The position numbers were made by a program, and so were the translations under genes. DNA of 36,755 bases from SURF-43 sp964628985. Its GTDB lineage: Bacteria > Chloroflexota > Dehalococcoidia > UBA2979. Under the pieces are notes generated by a model. It saw only the letters and a list, made by a program, of their open reading frames with translations, ran no database searches and was not told the origin of the DNA. This document shows, in pieces, positions 23,955 through 31,826 of this stretch. Positions within the stretch are counted from its first letter, which is position 1; every line of letters begins with the position of its first letter. The stretch lies in the NCBI GenBank assembly GCA_964628985.1, contig CAZVNJ010000020.1, positions 1-36,755 of the forward strand. Direction: 5' to 3'.

Positions 23955-24443
23955 ATGGCCATCGAACGGCACGTAACGGTCGAGCGGTTGCGGCTCAAGT
24001 TTGCCGCCGCTCACATGGCCACCCTCGGAGACGACCTCGAACCGCTCCACGGACACAACTACCTCGTCCGCTGCCGTGTGGACGGGAACCTGACACGCGA
24101 CCGCTGGGTGATCGACTTCGCGGCGCTCAAGGGCTACGTCCGAGAGGTCTGCGACTTCTTGGACCACCGCTTCTTGCTCCAGGAACGCTCCCCGCTCCTC
24201 CACATCGCTCGCGACGGGGAGGCCTGGACGGTCGACTTCCGAGGTCGGGCGTATCGCTTCCCAGCGGAGGATGTGCGCGCACTCCCCATCGAGAACACCA
24301 CCGCCGAGCTGCTCGCCGAGTACATCGCCGAGCGCGTCGCGGAGCGGTTGAGCGCGGAGGGCCACTCAAATATCACCCGCCTCGCCGTCGAAGTGGAGGA
24401 GATGCCGGGGCAAGCCGGCGGGTACGCGCGCGACCTCGCCTAG
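23955..24443 (+). CDS. 6-pyruvoyltetrahydropterin synthase-family protein (PTPS-III-like)
   Basis: 162 aa from the ATG at 23955, with GGGGGGAAG just upstream. It is a PTPS/QueD-family T-fold enzyme acting on 7,8-dihydroneopterin triphosphate. The zinc ligands are H20 in FAAAHM and H32 and H34 in LHGHNY. DFLDHRFLL supplies the catalytic Asp-His and VEVEEMPG the substrate-anchoring Glu. The Cys expected a few residues before HGH in QueD and true PTPS is missing. Instead E29 stands in the arrangement E-x-x-HGH. That replacement defines PTPS-III, which makes 6-hydroxymethyl-dihydropterin for folate in organisms lacking FolB. A role in folate synthesis is therefore more likely than queuosine. No other folate or queuosine gene is in this window. 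Confidence 0.85.
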   Translation: MAIERHVTVERLRLKFAAAHMATLGDDLEPLHGHNYLVRCRVDGNLTRDRWVIDFAALKGYVREVCDFLDHRFLLQERSPLLHIARDGEAWTVDFRGRAYRFPAEDVRALPIENTTAELLAEYIAERVAERLSAEGHSNITRLAVEVEEMPGQAGGYARDLA

Positions 24444-24481
24444 GCCGCGGTGAAGCGTCAGATCGCCTCGGGGCAGCCGCG

Positions 24482-24509
24482 TTGACACCCCCCGCCCCCC
24501 GGCTACGAT
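24482..24509 (+). promoter_or_regulatory. Consensus promoter for the Cys-rich gene
   Basis: A perfect TTGACA (24482-24487), a 16-base C-rich spacer and TACGAT (24504-24509) form the best sigma-70-type promoter in the window. The predicted start is near 24516. The leader of about 24 bases contains GGGGAGG (about 24524-24530), a strong ribosome-binding site for the ATG at 24540. Confidence 0.75.
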
Positions 24510-24539
24510 CGATTCCGAGACCCCGGGGAGGCGTGCCGG

Positions 24540-25085
24540 ATGCAGATCGACTGGGAAGATACGATCAACAAGATCCTGCATGACGTGCTGACGTGCCCCC
24601 GCTGCACGAAGCCGCAGGAGTCGCTGATCGTCGGATACTCACGCAAGCCCAGCCTCAACGGATTCGCTCCGCGTCACCGCAACTGCCCCCGCGGCGAGGA
24701 ATGCGACGCTCGGAAATTGATCACCCTGTGCGAGGGCTGCGCTCGCACCGAGGGCCTCCCCGGCCAGCCGATGGATGCCGTGCAGGCGCTCGAGACCTAC
24801 ATGCTCGACTGCCGCCGCGACCTCGAGGAGTCCCTCGACTACCTCGCGGAGTACTGGCGTGACGACTACGAACTCACCGCGGACGAACTGGACTCCAACC
24901 TCGAAGAGGTGGACCCGGACGTCTTCAAGGAAGAGACCCAGTGGCGCCAGCGGCTGGAAGAGGAATACCTCCGCTACCACCGCGAGTTCCGCGACCGCAA
25001 CCGCCGCATCCCAAGCCCCGGGTGGCGCTCCGAGTACATCGAGGAGATCCGCGCCCTCGGCTATGACACGCTGCTCGGCGAGTAG
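24540..25085 (+). CDS. Cys-rich, acidic protein of unknown function
   Basis: 181 aa. Six cysteines are confined to the N-terminal third, in three pairs: C19 and C22 (CPRC), C49 and C55 (NCPRGEEC), and C64 and C67 (CEGC). CPRC with CEGC could form one zinc ribbon, with the middle pair as extra ligands. From residue 78 the protein is a long acidic helical region (ALETYMLDCRRDLEESLDYL, YELTADELDSNLEEVDPDVF), followed by an Arg-rich segment EYLRYHREFRDRNRRIPSPG. I recognise no family. It has its own consensus promoter and a strong Shine-Dalgarno, so it is probably well expressed. It starts a run of small unknown genes that ends with a methyltransferase. A role in RNA or protein binding is only a guess. 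Confidence 0.82.
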   Translation: MQIDWEDTINKILHDVLTCPRCTKPQESLIVGYSRKPSLNGFAPRHRNCPRGEECDARKLITLCEGCARTEGLPGQPMDAVQALETYMLDCRRDLEESLDYLAEYWRDDYELTADELDSNLEEVDPDVFKEETQWRQRLEEEYLRYHREFRDRNRRIPSPGWRSEYIEEIRALGYDTLLGE

Positions 25086-25093
25086 CGGTCCGC

Positions 25094-25339
25094 GTGAAGC
25101 AGACGATGTCCTTCGCGCTGGCGGCGGCCGGCGCCGGCCTCGTCTGGGGCTATTTCAGGCACCGTCGAGACGGTCGTGCGCCAGCCTTTGCCGTCCTCCA
25201 GGCACTCGAATGGTTCGTGGCCTACGGTGGCGCCGCAGCCTTGCTGGAACGCCTCCGCGATGGCATGGAGGACGGACGGGACATTGAGGTCGAGCGTCTG
25301 ACTCACACGCGCCAAACCATTGTGGACCACACCACCTAG
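25094..25339 (+). CDS. Possible small membrane-associated protein
   Basis: 81 aa from a GTG at 25094, eight bases after the Cys-rich gene stop; an ATG at 25106 is an alternative start. The N-terminus MKQTMSFALAAAGAGLVWGY is a single membrane helix or uncleaved signal. It is followed by a basic stretch FRHRRDGRAPAF, a second moderately hydrophobic segment VLQALEWFVAYGGAAALLERL, and a charged tail. No clear ribosome-binding site is seen, so translation may depend on coupling to the upstream gene. No family is recognised. Confidence 0.5.
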   Translation: MKQTMSFALAAAGAGLVWGYFRHRRDGRAPAFAVLQALEWFVAYGGAAALLERLRDGMEDGRDIEVERLTHTRQTIVDHTT

Positions 25340-25464
25340 GCCCGAGCCCGAGCACGCGAGGCCGACCGAGCCGAGCCCCTGAGGGTGGCCTGCAACCGTT
25401 GGCGCTGATACGGTTGGCCCGCGCCGAGGCGCCTCAACGACCGACTGACTGATGGGAGTACGCC

Positions 25465-25686
25465 ATGGCCGCGAAGTGGGAAGCCTACGCCGAAGTGGTC
25501 GACCACATCTTCCGCGTTGCCCCCCAGGCCACGCCGACTCGCTCCGACTTCCTGGACATCTGCTACGCCAACGACATCAGCGACGACGTGATCGACGGCT
25601 TCGACGCGCTGCGCGAGGGCGTGATGTACAAGAACGCGGACGAGGTCAAGGCGGCACTGGCGGCCGTCAACCAGATCTCCGGCTGA
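25465..25686 (+). CDS. DUF2795-like small protein
   Basis: 73 aa from the ATG at 25465 with GGGAG six bases upstream. The sequence TPTRSDFLDICYANDISDDVIDGFDALREGVMYKNADEVKAAL (quoted in spirit: a helix, a turn with D-D-x-x-I, then L-R-x-x-x-Y-x-N-A-D-E-V) resembles DUF2795, small alpha-helical proteins of unknown role. The match is by pattern only. The stop TGA overlaps the ATG of the next gene by one base (TGATG), so the two are coupled. Confidence 0.8.
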   Translation: MAAKWEAYAEVVDHIFRVAPQATPTRSDFLDICYANDISDDVIDGFDALREGVMYKNADEVKAALAAVNQISG

Positions 25687-26501
25687 TGACGACCGGCCCC
25701 ACCTCCGCCCTGCGCGAGCAGGCGCGCGAATGGGGCCGCGCCCTTCTCGACGCGCCTCAGTGGTCGGATGTCCCCGACCGCGTCACTCTGCTCACCATCT
25801 CGCCCGCCGCCGGCTATGACGACGACGCCCGTGCGATCACGCTCTGGCTCACGATCGACATTCCCGCGGCCCGCTCGCTGCCGAACGAGTACGCCGCCCT
25901 GACCCGTGACGAGGTGATCATCGAACGCCGCTCTGGCGCCCCCGGGACCCTCGTCATTATGTCGGATGGCTCCCTCCATCGCCTCCTGCTTGGCACGTCG
26001 CGCGCGTCCGTCGAGGCGCGGTGGAACATCCGCCACGCCGAGGCGATCGCGGACCGGCTCCACCGTCTGGACGAGTTCAACGTCCGCGCCAACATGCTCC
26101 CGGAAGACGCCCTCGAGCGGATCGTCCGCGTCCTCTGGCTGGACCTACATGCCGCCGCGGCCGCACTCCACGCCATCGAGGCCCACCCACGCAACGCGCT
26201 CCCCGTCGCCGGCGAAGTGGCCGCCGCCGTCGCCCGCCTCGCCGTCGCCCTCGAGGAAGGCGCCTATCCGCCCGCCGAACTGCTCATGCGCGCCGCCCGC
26301 GAGACCCGCATCGGCAAGCGGCTCGGCGTCTGGTTGGACGACCTCGTCTCAGCCGTCGGCGGCGACAGCGCCGCGGCCCGCCGCGTCATCGCCAGCCGCG
26401 ACCAGGCGGTCTCCGAGGTCCGCGACGTCGTCGGCGAACGCTGGCGCAGCCGCCCCTGGTGGCGCGACCCAGAGGCCTACGCCCTCCGCGCTCCCCGCTA
26501 G
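25686..26501 (+). CDS. Protein of unknown function
   Basis: 271 aa, starting at an ATG that overlaps the DUF2795-like gene stop by one base. The N-terminal half is alpha/beta: RVTLLTISPAAGYDDDARAI, TLWLTIDIPAARSLPNEYAAL and GTLVIMSDGSLHRLLLG. The C-terminal half is helical and Ala-rich (DLHAAAAALHAIEAHPRNAL, VARLAVALEEGAYPPAELLM). The layout recalls nucleotidyltransferase-like proteins with a helical C-terminal domain, but no G-S or D-x-D active-site pattern is visible, so I do not assign that function. No membrane segment or signal is seen. The methyltransferase gene starts 10 bases downstream, and the three genes appear to be one operon. Confidence 0.78.
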   Translation: MTTGPTSALREQAREWGRALLDAPQWSDVPDRVTLLTISPAAGYDDDARAITLWLTIDIPAARSLPNEYAALTRDEVIIERRSGAPGTLVIMSDGSLHRLLLGTSRASVEARWNIRHAEAIADRLHRLDEFNVRANMLPEDALERIVRVLWLDLHAAAAALHAIEAHPRNALPVAGEVAAAVARLAVALEEGAYPPAELLMRAARETRIGKRLGVWLDDLVSAVGGDSAAARRVIASRDQAVSEVRDVVGERWRSRPWWRDPEAYALRAPR

Positions 26502-26511
26502 CCTCCCCTCC

Positions 26512-27717
26512 ATGGACATTGAGGACATCGACTGGCTGCAGACGCCGGACGGCGTGCGTGTGGTCGCACAGGCCCGCGACGCCTTCGCTGCCGGCGTGCC
26601 CGCCCACACCGTCGCGGACCGCTTGCGGGGCGCCTGCACGCCCGGACAGTCGCGTGCCGCGCTTGCCCTCGTCGCGGGACGCGCCTCCGCAGCCGCGAAG
26701 TTCGCGGACGCCGACCGCCTCATCCTCGACCGCGAGGCCGCCGAGCAGGCCAGCGCCGAGCCCGTCGCCCGCTGGACCGCCCACCGCTTCGCGGGTTCCC
26801 GCCTCATCGCGGACCTCGGCTGCGGCGCCGGCGGCGACGCCCTCGCGCTCGCGGAGGTCGCACCCGTCCTCGCCATCGACCGCGACCCCGCCCGCGTGGC
26901 GATGGCACGTGCCAACGCCGCCGTCCGAGGCCTCACCCACCGCCTCGACGCCCGCTCCCGCGATGCCCTCGATCCCCTGCCGCCGGGCGTCGACGCCGCC
27001 TGGCTCGACCCCGCCCGCCGCGACGCCTCCGGCCGCACCCTCGACCCCGAGGGCTGGTCCCCGCCGCTCTCCGCGGCTCTGCGCGTCGCGGCCGCGCTGC
27101 CCCGCGCCGGGATCAAGGCGGCCCCTGGCCTCGATCTTGTGGACGTGCCCGAAGGTGCCGAGGTCGAGTTCATCACTCACCGTGGCACCCTCGTCGAGGC
27201 CGTCATCTGGCTCGGCGCCGCCGTCACCGCGCCCCGTCGCGCCACCGTCCTCGCGGCCCCCGGGGTTCTCGAAGGCGCCTCCATCAGTGGCGCACCCGAT
27301 ACCGGCGCCATCCCTGTCGCCGCCCCCGGCCGCTACCTCTTCGACCTCGACCCAGCCGTCGGCCGCGCCTCCCTCGTCGACGTCCTCGCTCCGACGCTCG
27401 ATGCGTGGCGGCTCGACGAGCGCACCGCCTACCTCTCCGGCGACACCCCCGCTGCCTCCCCCTTCGCCCGCCGCTTCCGCATCCTCCAGTCGATGCCCTT
27501 CGCCGAGCGCCGCCTGCGCGACGCGCTCCACGCGCTCGGTGCCTCGCGCGTCGAGGTCATGCGCCGCGCCTCACCCGTCGACACGAACGCCCTCGAACGC
27601 CGCCTGAACGCCGCGCTGGCGGCGTCTGGCACCGGGCGCGTGCTGACGGTCGCTCTCACGCGCCTCGAAGGCGTCCACACCGCGCTGCTGTGCGAACGAG
27701 AGCGAGACGAGGCTTAG
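26512..27717 (+). CDS. SAM-dependent methyltransferase, THUMP-like type
   Basis: 401 aa from the ATG at 26512. A helical N-terminal domain (1-95) precedes a Rossmann methyltransferase: motif I LIADLGCGAGGDALAL (98-113), acidic motif II AIDRDPARV (121-129), and WLDPARRDASGRTLDP (164-179). The DPARR-x-x-x-GR motif and C-terminal segment (SPFARRFRILQSMPF, then RRLNAALAASGTGRVLTVAL) match the THUMP-like class I methyltransferases. Their target is probably RNA or DNA; no substrate is proven for this subgroup. Longer in-frame sequence upstream overlaps the preceding gene and is not used. Its TAG overlaps the stop of the convergent glycosyltransferase gene. GC is extreme, close to 80%. Confidence 0.88.
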   Translation: MDIEDIDWLQTPDGVRVVAQARDAFAAGVPAHTVADRLRGACTPGQSRAALALVAGRASAAAKFADADRLILDREAAEQASAEPVARWTAHRFAGSRLIADLGCGAGGDALALAEVAPVLAIDRDPARVAMARANAAVRGLTHRLDARSRDALDPLPPGVDAAWLDPARRDASGRTLDPEGWSPPLSAALRVAAALPRAGIKAAPGLDLVDVPEGAEVEFITHRGTLVEAVIWLGAAVTAPRRATVLAAPGVLEGASISGAPDTGAIPVAAPGRYLFDLDPAVGRASLVDVLAPTLDAWRLDERTAYLSGDTPAASPFARRFRILQSMPFAERRLRDALHALGASRVEVMRRASPVDTNALERRLNAALAASGTGRVLTVALTRLEGVHTALLCERERDEA

Positions 27718-28907
27718 CCTCGGCGTGCGGCGCGGTCCTCGATCCGGCCCTCGGTGAGTTCGAGGTACAGGCCGAGCGTCATCGACGTCACGCGCTCCGC
27801 GCCGAATTCGGCCACAGCCCGCTCGCGCGCCGCAGGCCCCATCGACTCGCGCAGCGCGCGATCCTCGATCAGCCGGCGCAGCGCCGAGGTCAGCGCGGGG
27901 ACATCGCGCGGCGGAACCAGCAGCCCCGTGACGCCGTCGACGACCGCCTCGCGGCAGCCGGGGATCGAGGTCGTGACCACCGGTCGCCCAGCCGCGGCCG
28001 CCTCCAGCACGATCCGAGGAATCCCCTCGCGGTACGCCGTCGGCAGGCAGACCACGTCCGCCTCAGCGAGCAGCGCCGGCATGTCCTCGACCTGCCCCAG
28101 GTACTCGACGGCGCCCTCGCGATCCCACGCTTCCAGTTGCGCGAGCGGGACCGAGTCGCGGTTCGCCGGGTCCGGAGCGCCCGCGATCACGAAGCGCGCC
28201 CCCGTCGAGGCCAGCGCGCGCGCCGCCTCGACGTACTCGAGGAGCCCCTTGCTCCACAGGAGCCGGCTCGCCAGCAGCACGGTGACGCGATCGGACGCCG
28301 AGCGAACCCTCGGCGCGAACCGATCGAGGTCGATACCGGCGCCCGGCGTCTGCAGCGTGCGCGTCGCGCCCGCACCCAGCCGGACGAGTTCGCGCACGTC
28401 CTCGCTGTTCTCCGCCGTCACCCGCTGCCGAGGATGCCCGAACGCGAGCCGGTAGCCGAGGCCGTAGGCGAAGCGCAGCAAGCGGTCACGCGGCCGCCCG
28501 CTTGCGTACACAATGCCGAGGCCGCCCACGGTGTTCACCACCGCCGGCACGCGCGCCAGCCTCGCCGCGATCGACCCCACCACGACCATCTGCCCGTGCA
28601 CGTGATGCACGAGGTCGGGGCGCAGCCGTCGATAGAGCCGCCAGAGGCTCCACACCGCCCGCGCCACGCGGTCCGGCCGCACGCTCCCCCGCGAGAACGC
28701 GAACGCATGCACCGGCCAGCGGGCATCGATGCCTCCCCAGTCGCCCGAGGCCCCGGCAGCCGAGGCCGGCAGCGCGACGTGCACCTCGAACCCCTGCTCG
28801 CGCGCCGCCCGCGCCCAGGCCTCGCGGCTGAAGCGGAAGTCGCCCGGGTCGAGGCAGGCGATCAGCAACCGGCCCTTCGAGGGCACGTGCGCAGCCTCGG
28901 CACTCAC
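27714..28907 (-). CDS. Glycosyltransferase family 4
   Basis: 397 aa from a GTG at 28907, which overlaps the stop of the LamG-like gene by four bases (GTGA); a longer frame runs to 29036 but is not family-like. It is a retaining GT-B enzyme. The N-terminal half has LVHHVHGQMVVVGSIAARLA (99-118) and NTVGGLGIVYAS. The nucleotide-sugar half has LLASRLLWSKGLLEYVEAAR (211-230, with R215 and K220), YLGQVEDMPALLAEADVVCL, and the E-x7-E motif E294/E302 in YREGIPRIVLEAAAAGRPVV. No membrane segment is seen, so it acts at the cytoplasmic face on a lipid-linked or growing glycan. It is the last gene of the minus-strand surface-glycan operon. Confidence 0.94.
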   Translation of the reverse strand: MSAEAAHVPSKGRLLIACLDPGDFRFSREAWARAAREQGFEVHVALPASAAGASGDWGGIDARWPVHAFAFSRGSVRPDRVARAVWSLWRLYRRLRPDLVHHVHGQMVVVGSIAARLARVPAVVNTVGGLGIVYASGRPRDRLLRFAYGLGYRLAFGHPRQRVTAENSEDVRELVRLGAGATRTLQTPGAGIDLDRFAPRVRSASDRVTVLLASRLLWSKGLLEYVEAARALASTGARFVIAGAPDPANRDSVPLAQLEAWDREGAVEYLGQVEDMPALLAEADVVCLPTAYREGIPRIVLEAAAAGRPVVTTSIPGCREAVVDGVTGLLVPPRDVPALTSALRRLIEDRALRESMGPAARERAVAEFGAERVTSMTLGLYLELTEGRIEDRAARRG

Positions 28908-30094
28908 GCCGCGTGCCACCCCGGCAGCCGGTCCGTCCAGCGCGGCGGCCTCGACATCCGCCGCAGCACCTCGACGGCGCGCGGCGAGAGCGGCCCGTCG
29001 AACACCGTGAGCGGCCCGATCGCCCCGTCGAACCACCCCGACTCGACATCCTGCCGCCGCCCGATGTCGAGCCGTCGCGCGTCATCGAGGTCGGGCCAGC
29101 CGCCGGAGCGCGTCGCCATCGCCCGCACGCCGTCCACCTGCAAGAGGAGCAGCCGAGGCGTCCACCCCGCCGCCACCACGACGTCGGTGTCCCAGGCGTG
29201 CGAGGCCGCCACATCGACGCTCGACGTCACCGCGCCGCGCGTCGAGGTCAGCCGCCACGTCCCCGCCTCGAAGGCGAGCCGGAGCCGCCCGTCGCCCCCC
29301 GCCCGCTCGAACACCACGTGCGTCCCGCCGTCCGCGGCCCCCCACGCCGGCCGGAGGTAGGCCGCCACCCCGCCCTGTCGCGCGTCGAGCCACGCCCCCT
29401 CGACCTGCAGCCGCCCCGCCGCCCGCGTCGACGCAGACGCGTGCGGCGTCCCGGTCCACGCGTACCCCTCCCCCAGCGACCCGTCGAGGTACGACGTTGG
29501 GTATGTCCCCTGCTCCACCTGCACCGCATCGACAAAGAACGACTTCCCCGCCGACGGCAGCGACCCGCTCTCGAAGAACCCCACGTTCCCGACGAGGTCC
29601 CCCGCCGCGATCGACCGCACCTCCCACACCCGCTGCCACGCCTCGCGGATCGCCGGGTTGGCCGCGCGGCGGGAGGAGTCGAGCAGCGTGGAGCCGGAGA
29701 ACGACGCGAGGTTCACCGCGGGCGCGGTGCCATCCCAGTCAGAGGGAAGCCAGATGTAGGCGGAGACGACGTGTGCGCCGCTGGTCGCGAGGGTTAGATC
29801 CGTAACGGAGGCGTACGTCACCGAAGACCCGGACAGATGGCTGATCGCCACAGACGCGAAGCCGCTCAACGAATTCAAAGTGGAACGGGAGACGGCCTTA
29901 CCAGAGCCCGCTGACCACGGCGACGTGTCGATCTCGAATGAGCCGTTCGGAATTCGATTAGTGGCATCCCTGTAGAGAGCGGACGCAGCGCCGAAACGTG
30001 CGAGTTCGGTGACGGGCACTTCGGAGGGGCAGTCCAAGAGTCCCGACCCTGACTGACATCGTTGTGTGTGATCGAGAAGAAGGGCTGCGTTCAT
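28904..30094 (-). CDS. Carbohydrate-binding/LamG-like beta-sandwich protein
   Basis: 396 aa from the ATG at 30094, which has GGAGG five bases upstream (a GTG at 30139 is less likely). A first beta-sandwich, typical of CBM_4_9-like domains, runs from about 50 to 210: NRIPNGSFEIDTSPWSAG, then SAYIWLPSDW and VDAVQVEQGTYPTSYLDG. A linker motif follows (YAWTGTPHASASTRAA). The second domain, about 230-380, is concanavalin-like LamG: AAYLRPAW, GRLRLAFEAGTWRL, VVVAAGWTPRLLLLQVDGVR and WFDGAIGPLTVFDGPLSPRA. There is no signal peptide, which is odd for a glycan-binding protein; it may bind intracellular glycan or be exported by a non-Sec route. The first 250-300 bases of the gene have clearly lower GC than the rest. 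It is coupled to the GT4 gene by a four-base overlap. Confidence 0.82.
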   Translation of the reverse strand: MNAALLLDHTQRCQSGSGLLDCPSEVPVTELARFGAASALYRDATNRIPNGSFEIDTSPWSAGSGKAVSRSTLNSLSGFASVAISHLSGSSVTYASVTDLTLATSGAHVVSAYIWLPSDWDGTAPAVNLASFSGSTLLDSSRRAANPAIREAWQRVWEVRSIAAGDLVGNVGFFESGSLPSAGKSFFVDAVQVEQGTYPTSYLDGSLGEGYAWTGTPHASASTRAAGRLQVEGAWLDARQGGVAAYLRPAWGAADGGTHVVFERAGGDGRLRLAFEAGTWRLTSTRGAVTSSVDVAASHAWDTDVVVAAGWTPRLLLLQVDGVRAMATRSGGWPDLDDARRLDIGRRQDVESGWFDGAIGPLTVFDGPLSPRAVEVLRRMSRPPRWTDRLPGWHAA

Positions 30095-30155
30095 TTCGGC
30101 CTCCAGACCGCCTAGGTGAGCACTTCGAGCGCCCTGCACGAAGTGGTCGATGGCG

Positions 30156-31793
30156 CTAGGCGCCCCTCATGGCCTCCTTCGTAACCAAGAAGCGATTCAT
30201 CACCAAGGCGTCGAGACCACTGCCAAAGAACGTAGAGAGTGCGTCGAGAGGGGACTCAACGATCGGCTCCCCCTGGCGGTTGAACGAAGTATTGAGCACC
30301 ATCGGGACCCCAGTTCGGGCGTAGAACGCCTCGATGAGCTGTCGATATCGCCCCGGATAGTCCCGGGGCACCGTTTGGATGCGGCTGGTTGCATTCGCAT
30401 GCACCACCGCAGGGACTTCAGTCTGAGCCTTCGGTGTCGCTACAAAAGCCGAGGTCATGAAGGGGGAGGGAGCCGCATCTTTGAACCACGCCGCGGCATG
30501 TTCTTCGAGAACACTAGGGGCGAATGGCCGGAATTCCTCTCGAAACTTGATCTTTGCATTGATCAGGTCTCGCATATCGCGACTTCTCGGATCTCCAAGA
30601 ATGCTTCGGAATCCGAGTGCGCGGGGGCCGAACTCCATCCTACCCTGGAACCATCCGATCACTTTCCCGGCTGCAAGCAAGTCAGCGGCCGAAGAAGGCA
30701 CGTCGTCGAGGATGCGGTAGGGGATCTGGCTGAGTCTCAGAGCGGACTCCACCTGCTCGTCGGCATAGGACGTGCCCCACCCAGCATGACGAACCGTCTC
30801 TGGGGCAGGCAACTCCATGTCTCGAGCGGCGAGAAGTGCTGCGCCAAGCGCTGTGCCAGCATCACTCGCGGACGGGGGAGTGTAGATCCTATCTACGAGG
30901 CCCGATCTCCAGATGACTCCAGTTGCCGAGCAGTTCAACATGGTGCCACCGGCAAGACACAGGTTTCGGGAACCGGTGGTGTCGATTGTCCATTGCACGA
31001 GGGACAACAGCGCTTCTTCTAGGCGCTGCTGTGCGGATGCAGCCAGATCTTTGTGATACTGCGTGAGTGTCTCGCCGACGGTTCTGGGCGCCGCCAGCTT
31101 CTCAAGAATCGAGTCCGCATACATGGGCTCTTCTTTTGACGGATTGGACTCTCCGGGCCCACCGACCGAGAGGTATTGTTCCGCTAGGGAGTAGTCGCCC
31201 ACCCCAACCGACAGGAGCCAACCGAGGTCTACAGTCGGGCGCCCAAATGGGGCGAGCCCCATGACCTTGTATTCGTCGGCGTCTCGCTGGAAGCCCAGCA
31301 GCTGGGTGATCACCGAATAGTAGATCCCAAGCGAATTGGGCTTTGGAAACCGCTTGAGGACGGAAATGTCTCGTTCTTTGCCGTGGGCGAGAAGCGAAGA
31401 GCAGCCATCTCCCGACAAGTCTGCGGTTACTACCGAAGCCTCCTCCATGCCGGAGATCAGGAAGGCCGAGGCCGCGTGACACAGGTGGTGATCGTACAGC
31501 CGGATCGTCGGGCAGCTTCCAAAGTGAAACTGCATGAACCGCCGGATGCGTGGTTCGACGTCGGGTGGGGCGGAGTAGTACGCGAGCACATCGATGTCGC
31601 CGATCGTGAGGTTGTTATCGCTAAGGAGACGGGCGATCGCATACCGAGGCATCACTCCCCTTGCGTGCTTAACGCGGCGCAGCCTCTCTTCCTCGATCAT
31701 TCCGACGATTTGGCCGTCTCGAAGGAGAACCGCTGCCGTGTCATGCGGGTTCGCGCGGAAGCCGCCGCTCAATCCGAGGATGTACCTAGGCAT
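30156..31793 (-). CDS. NodU/TobZ-family O-carbamoyltransferase
   Basis: 545 aa from the ATG at 31793, with GAGGAG four bases upstream. Family members use carbamoyl phosphate and ATP to place a carbamoyl group on a hydroxyl of a sugar or antibiotic. The Kae1-like N-terminal domain opens MPRYILGLSGGFRANPHDTA. It has the metal-binding DHHLCHAASAF (101-111, H102/H103 and H106), TADLSGDGCSSLLAHG, DEYKVMGLAPFGRP and CLAGGTMLNCSATG. The C-terminal YrdC-like domain has GWFQGRMEFGPRALGFRSIL, KFREEFRPFAPSVLEEHAA, and VLNTSFNRQGEPIVESP. All core motifs are intact. GC is near 55%, far below the flanking genes, so recent acquisition is likely. Within the operon it probably carbamoylates a surface sugar. 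Confidence 0.95.
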   Translation of the reverse strand: MPRYILGLSGGFRANPHDTAAVLLRDGQIVGMIEEERLRRVKHARGVMPRYAIARLLSDNNLTIGDIDVLAYYSAPPDVEPRIRRFMQFHFGSCPTIRLYDHHLCHAASAFLISGMEEASVVTADLSGDGCSSLLAHGKERDISVLKRFPKPNSLGIYYSVITQLLGFQRDADEYKVMGLAPFGRPTVDLGWLLSVGVGDYSLAEQYLSVGGPGESNPSKEEPMYADSILEKLAAPRTVGETLTQYHKDLAASAQQRLEEALLSLVQWTIDTTGSRNLCLAGGTMLNCSATGVIWRSGLVDRIYTPPSASDAGTALGAALLAARDMELPAPETVRHAGWGTSYADEQVESALRLSQIPYRILDDVPSSAADLLAAGKVIGWFQGRMEFGPRALGFRSILGDPRSRDMRDLINAKIKFREEFRPFAPSVLEEHAAAWFKDAAPSPFMTSAFVATPKAQTEVPAVVHANATSRIQTVPRDYPGRYRQLIEAFYARTGVPMVLNTSFNRQGEPIVESPLDALSTFFGSGLDALVMNRFLVTKEAMRGA

Positions 31794-31826
31794 TCGACTC
31801 CTCGCGACTGGCCCGTCCACCCCTGA

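Noticed and set aside
26386..27531. Antisense frame of about 380 codons against the methyltransferase
   Set aside because: It is Gly/Glu/Val-rich without any recognisable motif and is explained by the GC-rich third codon position of the real gene.
26021..27607. Alternative plus-strand frame of about 530 codons inside the unknown/methyltransferase genes
   Set aside because: It is low-complexity Pro/Ser/Arg; the overlapping frames have real motifs and coupled starts.
27405..29360. Long plus-strand open frame (about 650 codons) across the methyltransferase end, GT4 and LamG genes
   Set aside because: It is very rich in Arg, Pro, Ala and His, with no domain sense, and lies opposite genes with clear family motifs. 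Extreme GC removes stop codons by chance.
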